Position numbers and translations under genes: made by a program. DNA of 64,000 bases from Epiperipatus broadwayi (lineage: Eukaryota; Onychophora; Udeonychophora; Euonychophora; Peripatidae), in the NCBI GenBank assembly GCA_028023455.1, contig JAQFVV010000030.1, positions 3,860,501 to 3,924,500 on the forward strand, in the 5' to 3' direction. Positions 25,424 through 35,730 of the stretch are shown here, one piece after another; positions within the stretch are counted from its first letter, which is position 1, and each line of letters opens with the position of its first letter. The notes under the pieces were generated by a model. The model was given only the letters and a program-made list of their open reading frames with translations, made no database searches and was not told where the DNA came from.

Positions 25424-25560
25424 TCACAGAATACTGAAGCTGTATTAAATTGACTATTTACATTATTTTTAATTCGATTAGATAATAATTGATGCTCCTT
25501 CAATCTTTTTTCCACAGAACATCTCGATTCTCCGATGTAAAATTTTTGACAGCCACATGA
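25424..25560 (-). pseudogene. PLE GIY-YIG endonuclease fragment
   Basis: The minus strand reads CGCQK FYIGESRC and then VEKRLKEHQLL, followed by NNVNSQFNTASV and a stop. FYIGESR is the second GIY-YIG motif with its arginine, and KRLKEH is the conserved helix after it. It is truncated on both sides and stops within about 20 bp of the plus-strand reverse transcriptase fragment, which starts at 25557. The two are head to head. The better preserved motif suggests a younger insertion than the 14.4-15.7 kb copies. Confidence 0.75.
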
Positions 25561-25868
25561 AATTTGATAAATTATATTACTTCATTAATTCATATGGTTT
25601 TGAAGGTATTAAAATTTATACTAGATATGTTGATGATGTTTTTGTTTGTGGTCCTAAAGACATTATTGGTGTTCTTTTATATAAACTGAATAATTTAAAT
25701 AATTTAAAATGGACTACTGAGAATGAACAAAATGGAAAAATAAAATTTTTGGATTTACAAATATTTAGAGATGCTACTGATTTAAATTATAAATTAATTT
25801 TTAAACCTATTGGAGAAAGAGGATATATTCATTTTAAATCACGTGTTCCAATAAAATTAATGTTATAG
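25557..25868 (+). pseudogene. PLE reverse transcriptase fragment (motif C onward)
   Basis: An open stretch of about 100 codons. It holds YTRYVDDVFVCG, which is reverse transcriptase motif C with its two catalytic aspartates. Further on come NGKIKFLDLQIFRD, the motif D/E region of PLE enzymes (FLDL), and YIHFKSRVP, like the S-x-HP block that follows in PLEs. It lacks motifs 1 to B upstream and the endonuclease downstream, so it cannot work alone. The start at ATG 25557 coincides with the inversion junction and is not a native start. The frame is intact, so decay is limited. Confidence 0.8.
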
Positions 25869-26841
25869 AAAGAAATTTTAAAAATAGCAATTAAAATCTT
25901 CAGTATTATTAGCAGTTATTGGAATTCAATCGTTATAATTACAGAAAATAAAAAAATTAAAGGAAAAAAACAAAAAAAAATTAAATAAATTTTAGGATGA
26001 TTCCTGAATCCATGCAGTCTGATCTTTTCTTATTTGACATCTAGCTGTGCTGTTTTTTGAATTTTTTCATTTAAAATAAGATATTAAATTATAAATATTT
26101 AAACAAAAGAATTTTATTCAAGCATAGTAATAATAATCCTATTTTTATTTTTTATTTAAAAAAAAAAAGTGAATCATTTAGATAAATTGTTTCTAACAAC
26201 TTAATTCAAAAATAACTTGGGGGGGGGGGGAGATATATAAACTAGTTTTATTTTTAAAAGTTTGACTTTAGGGTTGCAAATGAAAAACATAATAGAAGGC
26301 ACTGTCGTCTTTTTGACAGAAAAATTTTCATATATTAAGCAAAAATAATCTAAATGTAAAAAAATGAAAGAGGGAGGGGGGGCATTTTTACAAATAGCCT
26401 GTAGGTCAGAGATGGGTAATATCTTTCTTGCTTTTTAAAATATTAATGTATAAACTGAATGACAGCAATACTGTATCCATATACTTGCGTATGAAATAAT
26501 ATTAGTGCTAAAAAATTATAATCCACATTAACACCTGATGATATAATAAAATTCCTTTAATAAAGTGAATCAAAATTTTATACTTAAAAGTAAATAATCA
26601 GTATAAAAATACAAAATCTTGAATAGTTAGGTAAAGTTAAGATCTCAATTTAATTTTATCTACTTTTAAAAAAAATCATTTTGAAATATCAAATTAAAGT
26701 GAAGATTGTTTTATTTAAAAATGGGTATTAAATTTTTGCACTTCCTCATAACAAGCAAAAAAAATCTTGAAAGTATTAATGAGAAATCTTTTCACTTTTA
26801 ATTTTGATTTTTGGAAAATATTAAAAGTGGCTTTAAATAAT
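25869..26841. other. Unassigned AT-rich DNA
   Basis: Contains homopolymer runs, including ten or more G at about 26219-26231 and poly-A stretches. No gene was seen. Confidence 0.45.
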
Positions 26842-27111
26842 GGTTATTAAAACAGGCAACACTCTCCATACAGTAATACCATTCAGTGCAAGCCAGAGTA
26901 ATCAATGGATTCCAAAATGCATGTGTATAAAATCCCTATCTAGTGCCTACTCATCCAATATCCTCAGACTAGTTTCTAGCATGTGGGTTTCATCAGAAAC
27001 TAGTCTGGGGATATTGGATGAGTAGGTACTAGACCTTCTGGCATCCATTGATTACTCTGGTTTGCACTGAGTGGTATTACTGTATGGAGAGTTTTTCCAG
27101 TTTTAATAACC
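26842..27111. mobile_element. Palindromic family B element
   Basis: Arms of about 130 bp (26842-26976 and 26995-27111) are reverse complements. The outer ends are GGTTATTAAAAC and complement, with shared CACTCAGTGCAAACCAGAG and TCCAATATCC blocks. The centre falls inside a hammerhead-like motif. A tail of family B sequence (AGCAAGCATAAGAAATGGTG) follows to about 27150 on the right only. I could not find its target duplication. Confidence 0.7.
26960..26996 (-). ncRNA. Truncated hammerhead core at the centre of a family B palindrome
   Basis: The minus strand reads CTGATGA (complement of 26990-26996), a weak stem II region, then GAAAC and TAGTC with TGAGGA after the cleavage triplet. The upstream strand of stem I is replaced by the inverted copy, which begins at GAAAC on the plus strand. 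The core bases are intact but stem I cannot form, so the ribozyme was cut in half by the inversion. Confidence 0.5.
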
Positions 27112-27149
27112 GTTATGAGCAAGCATAAGAAATGGTGATCATGTGATGT

Positions 27150-28062
27150 TAGGTATATTAGTCATTAATAAACATAAATCATAACCAGTTATTAAAAAAT
27201 AGTATTGGCAAATCCAAGTTTTTAAAAGGAATTGTATTATGAATTTTAATATCAACTTTTATAATAAAAAAAAATATAAAAAAGTGAACTTGATAATAAA
27301 ATCTATTTTTATCCCATTCCAATTTTGTCACCTATTATAAGCTGATTATATTAAATCAGAATCCAATGTTATACCATTCATATTCTCATACTAGTTATTG
27401 GATAAAGACTTTCAACACGGAAACTAATCTGGAGATATTGACAAAACAACAATGGACAGGGTTTTAATAAGTGCATTCTCTGGCAGCTGTTGGTTACTCA
27501 AGTTTATAATAGATGACTTTTAAAAAGAGCAGAGATTATGTATTAATTTTGATAGTAAGTTATAGAAATGACAAGAAAAACTTTTATCTTACTATGTTTT
27601 TTTGCCTATCTGTCTGATAAAATCTTGAAACTCAATTGCCATTCACTTCCCATTTCCAATTTAGTTTAACTTTGTATATAAGAATATGACTTTATATTCA
27701 TGACAACAGTTCATTTTTTTAGAGTTTGCAAACAATTTTAGCAAAAAATTAATGAAAAATTAAATTTTAATTTTATATAGGATTCAGTACTCTTTATATA
27801 GTGCTGCCATCTAGCAGTATTGTGTTATTAAAACTATATAAAATGTAATAAGTAGAAAATAAAAAATAAAGATTTAAAAAAAAAAATTAAAAAAATTTTA
27901 TTTACATAAATGCATTAAAAGGTAAAAAAATAAGTTTCGGTTCAGCTTTCACAGTATTCTTGGTACTATGTGACCAAAAATAAAAGGTATGAGAAATATA
28001 TTTTTTAATCATATAATACTAAGAATACTGTGACAGCTAAAGATATTTATTTTTTACTTTTT
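27150..28062. other. Unassigned AT-rich DNA
   Basis: No gene or transposon end was recognised. Confidence 0.45.
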
Positions 28063-28184
28063 AGTGTTTTTTTTTTCATGTGTCAAAGCATCGGCCAGGA
28101 AATGAACCCGCAAATCCAGAACAACTGCTTGTAAGGCAGCTAGGCTGACCACTCGGCCACCAATGCTTGACTGAAGTGTTTTTT
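28063..28184 (-). mobile_element. tRNA-only mini-SINE, copy 1
   Basis: A tRNA-like body (28088-28166) read on the minus strand starts GCATTGGTGGCCGAGTGGTC. That segment holds box A. The body ends CCGATGC, and the GCATTGG and CCGATGC ends can pair as an acceptor stem. After the body there is only about 12 nt (TTTGACACATG) and then a poly-A tail. A 10-bp duplication AGTGTTTTTT is at 28063-28072 and 28175-28184. The box B region is diverged in this copy. Confidence 0.8.
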
Positions 28185-28714
28185 GTGTGAATAACAGTGT
28201 TTTATAATTTTTTTCTCCCTGAAGATTTAAAATCAAAAATCAATGCTTGCAACTTTAATAATTTTATTATAAAACAACTTTGCTATGAATTTTGTCATGA
28301 TAAAATATTGATTAATCATTATTTTAAAGTTGTGATTAATAATTTGTTAAGTGCATACTCATTATGTAAGTAATATATATTAAGGCTATAACCTTAAGAC
28401 TATAATGCTAGTAATTTAAATCAATGAAAAATCTTTATTATTAAAGTATATATTAAATATAATTGAAAAATATTTTAATGAACTTTTATTAATAATTAAA
28501 AAATAATCAAATTGTTAGTTGTTTATTAAGTCATACACTGTTGAAAACTTGGAGTTTTAATCCAAAAATGTTTAGCCCTCAAATCCATCACTGTATGGTG
28601 ATATATAAAAAACTATATAGTAACAATATCAAACTAATTCATCACATCAGTTTTGGGAATCATCCCACAAGTTAGTATTTTAAATCAAAGAGCATTAAGT
28701 AACAACATTAAACT
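28185..28714. other. Unassigned AT-rich DNA
   Basis: A spacer between two mini-SINEs; nothing was recognised. Confidence 0.4.
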
Positions 28715-28853
28715 TAGAATGAATTTTTTTTTCTCCATATGTCAAAGCATCGGCTGGGAAGTGAACCCATGACAACTGTCTGCAAGCAACTGCTTGCTTG
28801 CAAGGCAGCTGTGCTGACTTCTTGGCTACCAATGCTTGACTAGAATGAATTTT
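28715..28853 (-). mobile_element. tRNA-only mini-SINE, copy 2, with 13-bp target duplication
   Basis: The body is at 28747-28835 on the minus strand, with the same acceptor-like ends, a box A-like GGTAGCC start and a duplicated GCAAGCA in the anticodon region that makes it longer than copy 3. The poly-A tail is on the left. Exact 13-bp repeats TAGAATGAATTTT lie at 28715-28727 and 28841-28853. Confidence 0.85.
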
Positions 28854-29033
28854 AATTGTTGAATTTTAAAAAATTACAATTCTGCATTTTATTATCCATT
28901 CGCTTTTACATTAAATGTGTTATGTGCCTTTAATGAACTTTGAACTTTGTGTAGAAGAAAAAAAATTTTCTAATATGCTGTTATTATTCCTATGAACAGA
29001 GAAGAAAAAAGCATATTATAGAAAATACAACTT

Positions 29034-29125
29034 GTCTTGCATTGGTGGTCGAGAGGTCAGCGCGACTGCCTTGCACTTGCAGGCAGTTGCGGGTTCGCAT
29101 CCTGGCCGATGCTATGATACTTAAA
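29034..29125 (+). mobile_element. tRNA-only mini-SINE, copy 3
   Basis: The body 29039-29112 is 74 nt, the length of a tRNA. GCATTGG pairs with CCGATGC as a 7-bp acceptor stem. Box A is TGGTCGAGAGG and box B is GGGTTCGCATCC. The tail is TATGATACTT then A-rich. This is the most tRNA-like copy, but the A-rich tail and the five sister copies show that it is a SINE and not a gene. Confidence 0.8.
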
Positions 29126-29284
29126 AATAAAATAAAGTAATTAATTATGCAGGTGGTGTAATTTTTGCTGAAAAGTTTTCATATTTTGTGAAATAGGTTT
29201 TAACTGAGATTTTGTTATTAAAGTTTATAATGCCAACTAAATATAAAATAATAAAATAATTGTACCAAGAAAGTATAAACCATT

Positions 29285-29529
29285 AAAAACTGCTATATTC
29301 TTATTTTCTCCTTTTACTTTCTTTGCATTTTTTCATATATTCATATATATTGTTTACAATAACTCCCCTCATATACACTTTAATGCAAACTTGTTTTTAA
29401 TGATTTCTTTATTTTCCTGACAGTTTCAAATGTCCTACAGTCTTCATCAGAACATAACCAAGAAATCATTAAAAAAAATTGCATTAAAGTGTATATGAGG
29501 GGAGTTATTGTAAGCAAAAACTGCTATAA
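29285..29529. mobile_element. Palindromic family E element with 13-bp target duplication
   Basis: Exact repeats AAAAACTGCTATA lie at 29285-29297 and 29517-29529. The outer arms are AACTCCCCTCATATACAC and complement (about 29351-29389 and 29478-29516), and inner arms share AATGATTTCTT and complement. Between them is a minus-strand hammerhead-like motif. Confidence 0.75.
29405..29465 (-). ncRNA. Hammerhead-like motif (family E)
   Basis: On the minus strand CTGATGA (complement of 29444-29450) is followed by a stem II with one bulged C (AGA, TGT / ACA, TTT around AGG). Then comes GAAAC (complement of 29423-29427), and a GTC triplet follows. Core bases are intact. Stem I pairing is weak, because the 5' strand lies at the inversion junction. 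It may be a truncated ribozyme. Confidence 0.5.
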
Positions 29530-30880
29530 TTTTATATAATTAAATAGTGTATAATAATATTATCCCTGAAGATTAGTATCCTAATATCTAAAAGCCATAA
29601 TTTATCTTTAGCAAAGAACTAATATTTTGCAAGTTAAACAGAAAATTGTAAACATATTTTAAGAATTGTTTTTAACAATTTTTTAATTATGATATATAAA
29701 TTCTATTATTGCTATTAGAAACATTTAAAAAAATTATTGTTGTTGTTTCAAAATGAATCAATAAATTGTACTATTAAATTCATTGAAGAAATTGGTATTT
29801 TTTTCTGAAAACATGTTGTAACTGTCTTGGTTAATTTCTTAAAATGAAATCTGAAATGTTTGCACTCAATTTAAATAAAAAAATTTAGATTAAATTAATT
29901 GAGAAAAAAGTAGAAAAAGAAGAATATCTGAAAATATTATTGAAAAAAATCTGACAAGTATTTTTATGAAGTCTAAAGAAATAAAATTAAAAAAATTTAA
30001 AAATTAGAAAAATGTCCTTAGTTGACAGAATGCTGAATAGAATATTTTATCTCTACTATTACAAAATACTGCTTCGATTTTGCTGTTTAATCATCGGAAC
30101 ACTGGGAAAATGTAGATTACTTTTCTTACATTAAGCAAAGTGAATTATTATGGTTATGCTTAGATTCAGGGACTAAGATTGATTACATCATTAACGACAG
30201 AAATGGCATATTTGCATATTATTCTTATGTTTGAAGCCTATTTAGTTTTCGCCATCATGAGAAAGAAAAAATCATGAATCTTTTTTTAAACAAATTTCTA
30301 TTCAAATTAAACTGCAACAGCTGTCGAAAATCGATTATTTGAATATTTAAGTTTATATTACTGAGGCATTGAATTTTCATAAAGTATTGATACACGAGAG
30401 ACTGTTCTTCTGTTCATTGACAAAAAAAGAATATTGCCTGGATCTCTTAACTGTGATTGTATTATTAGTAACTTGACTTTAAAAAAATATGTTGTACTTT
30501 CTGTTTTTCAAAATTCTTAGACAATATAGAAATTTAGGTGAAGATGAAAAATAATGAGAAAGAGACTTAAGAATGACGGTAGATTATAAATTTAAAGTAA
30601 ATACTGTGATTTTTTTTACTATGGTCATTTTAGATTTTTTTTTTTGACACACTAAAAACAACACATAGAGCTATTAAATAATAACATTTATCCTTATTAA
30701 ATTAGTGGATGATGTTCTTTGATATGTATGTTATAATAATTCAAACAGGTAGTGGGAGTATTTTTTATCAACCTTAGATAGCTGTTTTTAATGATATTTA
30801 TATTTTATTAACTTTTTTAGATTTGGATAAAAATATTCAAATTGATGAAAATAATCTTATCTGATAGCATGCCTGAAAAA
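29530..30880. other. Unassigned AT-rich DNA
   Basis: No defensible feature. Short frames only, and poly-T runs at about 30609 and 30637. Confidence 0.5.
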
Positions 30881-30886
30881 TGCTAA

Positions 30887-30985
30887 TTTTTTTTTTTTTT
30901 ATGTATCAAAGCGTCGGCCGGGAAGCGAACCCCGGAACAACTGCTTATAAGGCGGCTGTGCTAACCACTCGGCTACCAATGCTTG
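30887..30985 (-). mobile_element. tRNA-only mini-SINE, copy 4
   Basis: The minus-strand body 30911-30982 has box A in GGTAGCCGAGTGG and box B in GGGGTTCGCTTCC, both close to consensus. The tail is TTTGATACAT plus a run of 14 A (the T run at 30887-30900). No clear target duplication. The acceptor stem has one mismatch. With copies 3 and 6 it is one of the best-preserved promoters. Confidence 0.8.
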
Positions 30986-31386
30986 ACAAAAATCTATTGA
31001 TAAGATTTTTTTGAAATTTATTGAACATGAAGTTTGTATCAGTTTTGTTGCTTATATTGTAGAGAAAAAATTGCAATAATTATCCTATTCAATAAAAGGA
31101 ATTAATCATTATAATTTGATTTATAAATGTCAACTCTCTGGATTCACAACTTTAACATCATCCACTTAAACTAAATGCATTAATAATTATTGCTAATCAT
31201 TTTTAGATTACAGATTATTATATTATTTTTAGTCTGGATATAAACTTTAAATGATAAAAGGTATTGAAAGACAACTATCAAATCTTTATCTTCCTCATTT
31301 GGGTGATAAGATTTATGGCAATAGATTTTGCTGATCTTATAATAACAATTGTCAGAATGTATATAATCCTCAAATTGTTATAGATA
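30986..31386. other. Unassigned AT-rich DNA
   Basis: Nothing was recognised. Confidence 0.4.
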
Positions 31387-31888
31387 TCCTAGATCAGGGA
31401 TGTCCAACAAGTCGATTGTAATCCACCGGTCGATCGCAAAGCCAATTTTGATCGATTGCAAGACCAATATGGCAAGAGCTGTCAGGTAATGAGTGAAACA
31501 AATTAAGTAAAGAGTTTTAAGTTTTTTTGTTATTTTAGTTTTTGTTCTATTTTTTTTTTTCAATTCTAGATAGATGAAGTCCACTAAGTCAAATTATTAC
31601 TGAAAATAATATTTTTAATCTTGACTTAATGTAGCTAATTTGAATTAATAAATATTGTTAATAATTACTCATATTGTTTTAATTCCCCCGGACACGAGTT
31701 TTTTGGCCCGTTAAATAATTATTTTTTACTAGGTAGATATATAAAAATACTATGTATGTCACACCTCCCTTTACTTAGACTACACCTATGACAACAAGTC
31801 GATCGCCTATGACAAGTTGATCGCAACACATTTTTAAAATAAAAAGTACATCTTATGAACACAAAAGTTGGCCACCCCTGTCCTAGAT
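31387..31888. mobile_element. hAT-type MITE with perfect 8-bp target duplication
   Basis: TCCTAGAT occurs at 31387-31394 and 31881-31888. The element 31395-31880 starts CAGGGATGTCCAAC and ends GTTGGCCACCCCTG, which are inverted repeats of the CAGGGGTGnCCAAC type found in many hAT elements. GTCGATCG and TTGATCG motifs recur inside both ends, also common in this group. There is no transposase, so it is non-autonomous. A GGACACGAGTTTTTTGGCCCG block sits in the middle. Confidence 0.9.
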
Positions 31889-32974
31889 GATTTACAGAGA
31901 AAAACAGGATCCTTTATAATTATATTTAAAATCTGCAGCTTGACAACTGGATACAGGTAGAAAGATAGCCACTGAATACTAAGCAATTTCTTCTCTGTTT
32001 TTAGAAATTCCATTTTATATATGTCAAAAACAGTCATGAATAAATACTTAAATAAAATGGTAAAAGCTTTATGAAATTATTATAAGAAGAATTTTTAATG
32101 CAATGTCATTGAAATTATAGACTATTTTGCATCCTGGATTACCATTTTCAATGTAACATTGAATAAAATAAACCAGACTGCAAAAACTGCACTTTGAGAC
32201 TTCAATCTTATGGATTCAAGATTGTAACTTAATATAACACAAGACAAATGTTTTAGTCCACCATCACCAATTGTAGATTTAATTAATAAAATTGAAAAAG
32301 ATCATTTAATGGTGATTTATTTTTAGCATTTAAGAATTTGCAAGATGGTTCAAACTTAAAGTGCTTGGTTAATATTAAATATAAGAATTTTAAAAGACTA
32401 ATTTTGGACAGAAGTGTCAGTAATTAGAGTTTTGAAGAATCTTCACAAAATACATGCTCTACAATCTTATATAAAATTCATTTTTAAATTATTAAATGTT
32501 TTCTTCAAACAAAGATTAATTTAAATGGTAGGATAAGTATGAATTAAGAATTTTTGCAAGATAAAAAAAAGACCTTATTTCACTTATTTAAAGAATGTGA
32601 ATCATTTAAGTGTTTAAGGTCAATCGATATAAAGCAATGTTTTGCTGAATGCTCTAAAAACAATATGAACAATAAGGTGTGGTAAGATTTTTGCAATAAA
32701 AAATATAATTGGTTAAGAAAACTTGATAATTATTGAAATAAATCATTTTAACAACTGCTTCAGATACTTTAGAAAAAAAGTAAATAATGGAAGAAATTTG
32801 ATAAAGTACTCATCTGTCATTATCATATGAGCAATGGAAATAATAAGTTGAAAAATTAAAATAGATATTATTTAATCAAAAATGAAATTTATAAAATAAA
32901 TAAAGAAATATGAAGATCTGCAAATAAAAAAAGAAGAATTAAAGAATCTTTATTATTAAAATTTTATGATTCTG
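31889..32974. other. Unassigned AT-rich DNA
   Basis: No gene was recognised; the frames are short and interrupted. Confidence 0.45.
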
Positions 32975-33264
32975 AAGCAATTAACTTCACATGATCACCA
33001 TTTCTTATGCTTGCTTATAACTGTTATTAAAACAGGCAAAACTCTCCATACAGTATTGCCTAAGATGTAGGTGCAGTGCTCTCAGATCCAAGGCTCCTCA
33101 CTGACAAAGGCCACAAGCCAGAAACTAGTCTGGGAATATTGGATGAGTAGGCACTAGATGGGGATTTTATGCACAAGCCTTCTGGCAACCATTGATTACT
33201 CTGGTTTGCACTGAGCGGCAATACTGTATGGAGAGTTTTGCCTGTTTTAATAAGCAATTAACTT
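32975..33264. mobile_element. Family B hammerhead element with 13-bp target duplication
   Basis: AAGCAATTAACTT lies at 32975-32987 and 33252-33264. The insert begins with about 73 bp of the family B 3' end in minus sense. It then switches at about 33060 to a plus-sense copy that runs from just upstream of the ribozyme to the same 3' end. Unlike 26842-27111 the inversion is short. The shared 3' terminus is the CAATACTGTATGGAGAGTTTTGCCTG region. Confidence 0.85.
33083..33146 (+). ncRNA. Hammerhead ribozyme relic (family B)
   Basis: CTGACAA (33101-33107) is followed by GGCC-CACAAG-CC, GAAAC (33121-33125), and TAGTC. Stem I is long: TCCTCA with TGGGAA-like, an internal loop, then ATCCAA with TTGGAT. 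The base at core position 8 is A instead of the essential G, so the copy should be dead. Stem II closes with an A-A mismatch in this family. Confidence 0.6.
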
Positions 33265-33674
33265 ATTTAAACATTTTTTTAATATTAAAGGGGTGGAATT
33301 GTGGGTAATATTTAGTATAAATTTGTTATCTTTTAGTCCTTTACACTTAAAAGGTCTGCTGGTAGCAATAAAATCATTGATTGTGTTTGAGAGTTTATTT
33401 TCTTTGGTTAGTCTGGTTTAGTGGTGAATTTGGTGTAATTTTGATTAAATTAAAATATTAAATACTTGTTTTATAATTATTTATTGTTTTTCTTTAACAT
33501 TATTTTAAAAAAAAACTAAATCTCAGTTACAAATGTTTTCTTGAATATGTTGTTTCAGATCATAATGTGTGGTTAAAAGAGACTCCATATGTATATATAG
33601 TTTTACAGGACTGAGAAACTCTACTGAATATAGTCAAAATAAGAATCATAGATCACATGACTCTATTCTCTTAA
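33265..33674. other. Unassigned AT-rich DNA
   Basis: Nothing was recognised. Confidence 0.4.
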
Positions 33675-33740
33675 GCTGACACTTCTCTGAGGAGTTCCAA
33701 AGCATGAAACCATGGTCAGGGGTTTGGGGAAGGGTTCCTG
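33675..33740 (+). ncRNA. Hammerhead-like motif (family D, single copy)
   Basis: CTGAGGA (33687-33693; position 7 is free) is followed by a degenerate stem II and GAAAC (33706-33710). Then comes a three-pair stem III (ACC with GGT around AT) and the triplet GTC, ending at 33717. Stem I would pair ACTTCT with AGGGGT using two G-U pairs. All core bases are present; stem II is the weak point. It resembles family B in its stem III and GTC but has different flanks. Confidence 0.5.
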
Positions 33741-34080
33741 ACAGAGATATTTTAAATGCTTTCTCTGGCTAAGCATTTATCACAAAACTTGTTGAGAATT
33801 GGCAATCCTCATTATTCTACTGAATATAATTTTGTTGTCAGGAAAATGTAAGAAAAGTATATTTCCTATTTAAATTTTTAATAGTATTATATGCAAGATG
33901 ATAATTATATCCAACATTTCCTCATATAAATTTCAATAGTTTTACCTTTATCTGATGTTTACTTACATAGTTTGTTTTTCTAAACAAAAACAACTTCAAA
34001 CACGCTGTTTTATATGATATTGGCACCATTGATTTATATGAACTGTACTCTTTTTTCTATTGGTTTAATTATCATATAGT
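33741..34080. other. Unassigned AT-rich DNA
   Basis: Nothing was recognised. It may include the 3' continuation of the PLE that follows on the minus strand. Confidence 0.35.
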
Positions 34081-34084
34081 AATC

Positions 34085-34757
34085 TAGTCTGCATCTATTT
34101 CTAGTTATCTTAAGATCAAGAAACTGAACATACATTGACTTTTCATCTGTTTTGATCCATTTTAAACTCTAAATTATTTAATTCCTTAAACAATTCTTTA
34201 ATAATATCTGGCTTACCACATACAAGTACAACATCCACATATCTATAATATACAGTAATATCCTTTTGATAAATCTCCTTTTCCAAAATAATTTCTTCAT
34301 ATGTTGAAATTACAAAATTGCATATTTAAGCAACTGTAGTTTAGACCCATTGGCCAACTATTATCCATTCTATAGAAGTCATTATTAAAAACTGCATAAT
34401 TGTTTTTATCAATAAAATTTAATGACTCAACTATGAATTTTATTATTTTCATTTTAATGTTATTTAAATTTAATGCATTAGAAATAATTTTAATAGATAT
34501 TATTCGATCAATTGATCCATACATTTCACTAACGTCTAAAGTACATATAACATCGTTATTTATCAAAAATATCAAAAATTTTATCGATATAATGAAATGA
34601 TGAACATATTGCATATTTTCCAAATCAACGGATTTCTTGTAGCATTTGTAGCCAATGGATAAACATTTACATATTATTGTCAATCGCATTATTTTTCGCT
34701 TTTTTTTTAAATGTTATTAATAAATTGAATACGCAAATTTTCTATATTTATTTTAAC
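34085..34757 (-). pseudogene. PLE reverse transcriptase, middle and C-terminal part
   Basis: On the minus strand, 34689-34297 gives TLDVSEMYGSI, which is motif A with its first catalytic aspartate. It also gives FYRMDNSWPMGLNYS, which is motif B, normally G-x-PMGSPLS. A frameshift follows, then 34312-34148 gives ISTYEEIILEKEIYQKD and YYRYVDVVLVCG, which is motif C with the second aspartate changed to V. After one more stop FLDLKITRN appears. Frameshifts and the altered YVDD show that it is dead. The N-terminal part continues at 35120-35730 beyond two insertions. Confidence 0.8.
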
Positions 34758-35034
34758 TGCAAATACAGGCTTATTATATACCTGCATCAATATATGAGCA
34801 CAGACTTTCACACAACCCACCACTCTCTACCCTATCTCATAACACTGATACACTTGAACACATATATGTTGAAAAGATAAATAATCACCAATATGCGTAT
34901 TTCATGCTAAACCAGCAATCATAAGTTGGTTCAGATTATCATCTCTACACATATATGCAACAAGCACTCAGATATATATATAAGATAGTCAATCTTCACA
35001 CTTTAATGGACAGGCTTCAATTTACTCTAAACTT
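34758..35034 (-). mobile_element. Family A hammerhead repeat copy 8, inside a PLE remnant
   Basis: A partial minus-sense family A unit, from the TTATATACCTGCATCAATAT end to the GGACAGGCTTCAATTTACTC block. It lies between the reverse transcriptase and N-terminal parts of the PLE. The ribozyme (about 34888-34942, minus strand) has CTTATGA, so G5 is lost, with GAAA and stem I retained. Orientation is the same as the host PLE. Confidence 0.7.
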
Positions 35035-35035
35035 A

Positions 35036-35117
35036 TCAACTTTTTTTTTCATGTGTCATAGCTGCGGCTGCTTGTAAAGCAGCTGTGCTGACCACTCGAC
35101 CACCAATGTTTGACTTT
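35036..35117 (-). mobile_element. tRNA-only mini-SINE, copy 5, internally deleted
   Basis: A minus-strand body with ACATTGGTGGTCGAGTGGTC (box A) but a deleted box B region. The short TATGACACATG tail and poly-A (T run at 35041-35049) follow. It abuts the family A copy and interrupts the PLE coding frame after the FKFKKSN residues. Confidence 0.75.
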
Positions 35118-35730
35118 TTAAACTTAAAATTATTCATTTGAGTCAAAACCTTATCATCATAAGTAGATTTTAAAATTAAACACATTATTGGGTCTTTGTC
35201 TTTCTTTAGACAAAACAGATTATTATCAGATATAAATTTTTAAATTTAGATATTTGTATGTCCCGATCGTCATTAATTGTATAATTAAAATTCTTTTCCT
35301 TTATTTTTTTACTAAATCTTTACAAACTTTTGAATCACATTTAATTAAGCTCAAGGAATTTTCTACCGTAGATTTTAATTCTAGATCATTATCTTTCTAT
35401 CATCCACCAATATATTTTGCACTAAATTTTAATATAAACTTTTGTTGAAAACCAAGATTCACATTAGATAAATTAACATAATTATTATGTTGAAATTGAG
35501 TTTTGAAACATTTCTTATATAAAAAGTTAATTTTTTCTACCAAATTTTATACACATTTTATCATAATCTCGATTAAATGAAACCTGAAAGTTACTTTCAA
35601 AATTAAACCAGTCATGTCGGTTATGTACATCGATTAATTGATTTAAACTTTTTAAATATCGTCTTTTCTCAAATATTAAATAATATCTGCATTGCATTAT
35701 ATTTCGCAATACAATCATTTTCATATGACA
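35118..35730 (-). pseudogene. PLE reverse transcriptase, N-terminal part
   Basis: The minus strand contains CLKKDKDPIMCLI and YDDKVL, the conserved block before the fingers of PLE reverse transcriptases (DKG, then VV, D and Y). Further upstream come YKKCFKTQFQHNNYVNL and, at 35724-35527, a frame with YYLIFEKRRYLKSLN and FQVSFNRDYDKMC. Frame changes and missing segments show decay. Together with 34085-34757 it covers most of one PLE reverse transcriptase. Confidence 0.6.

Noticed and set aside
29039-29112. A functional tRNA gene
   Set aside because: It folds roughly like a tRNA, but six related copies with poly-A tails and target duplications show that it is a SINE.
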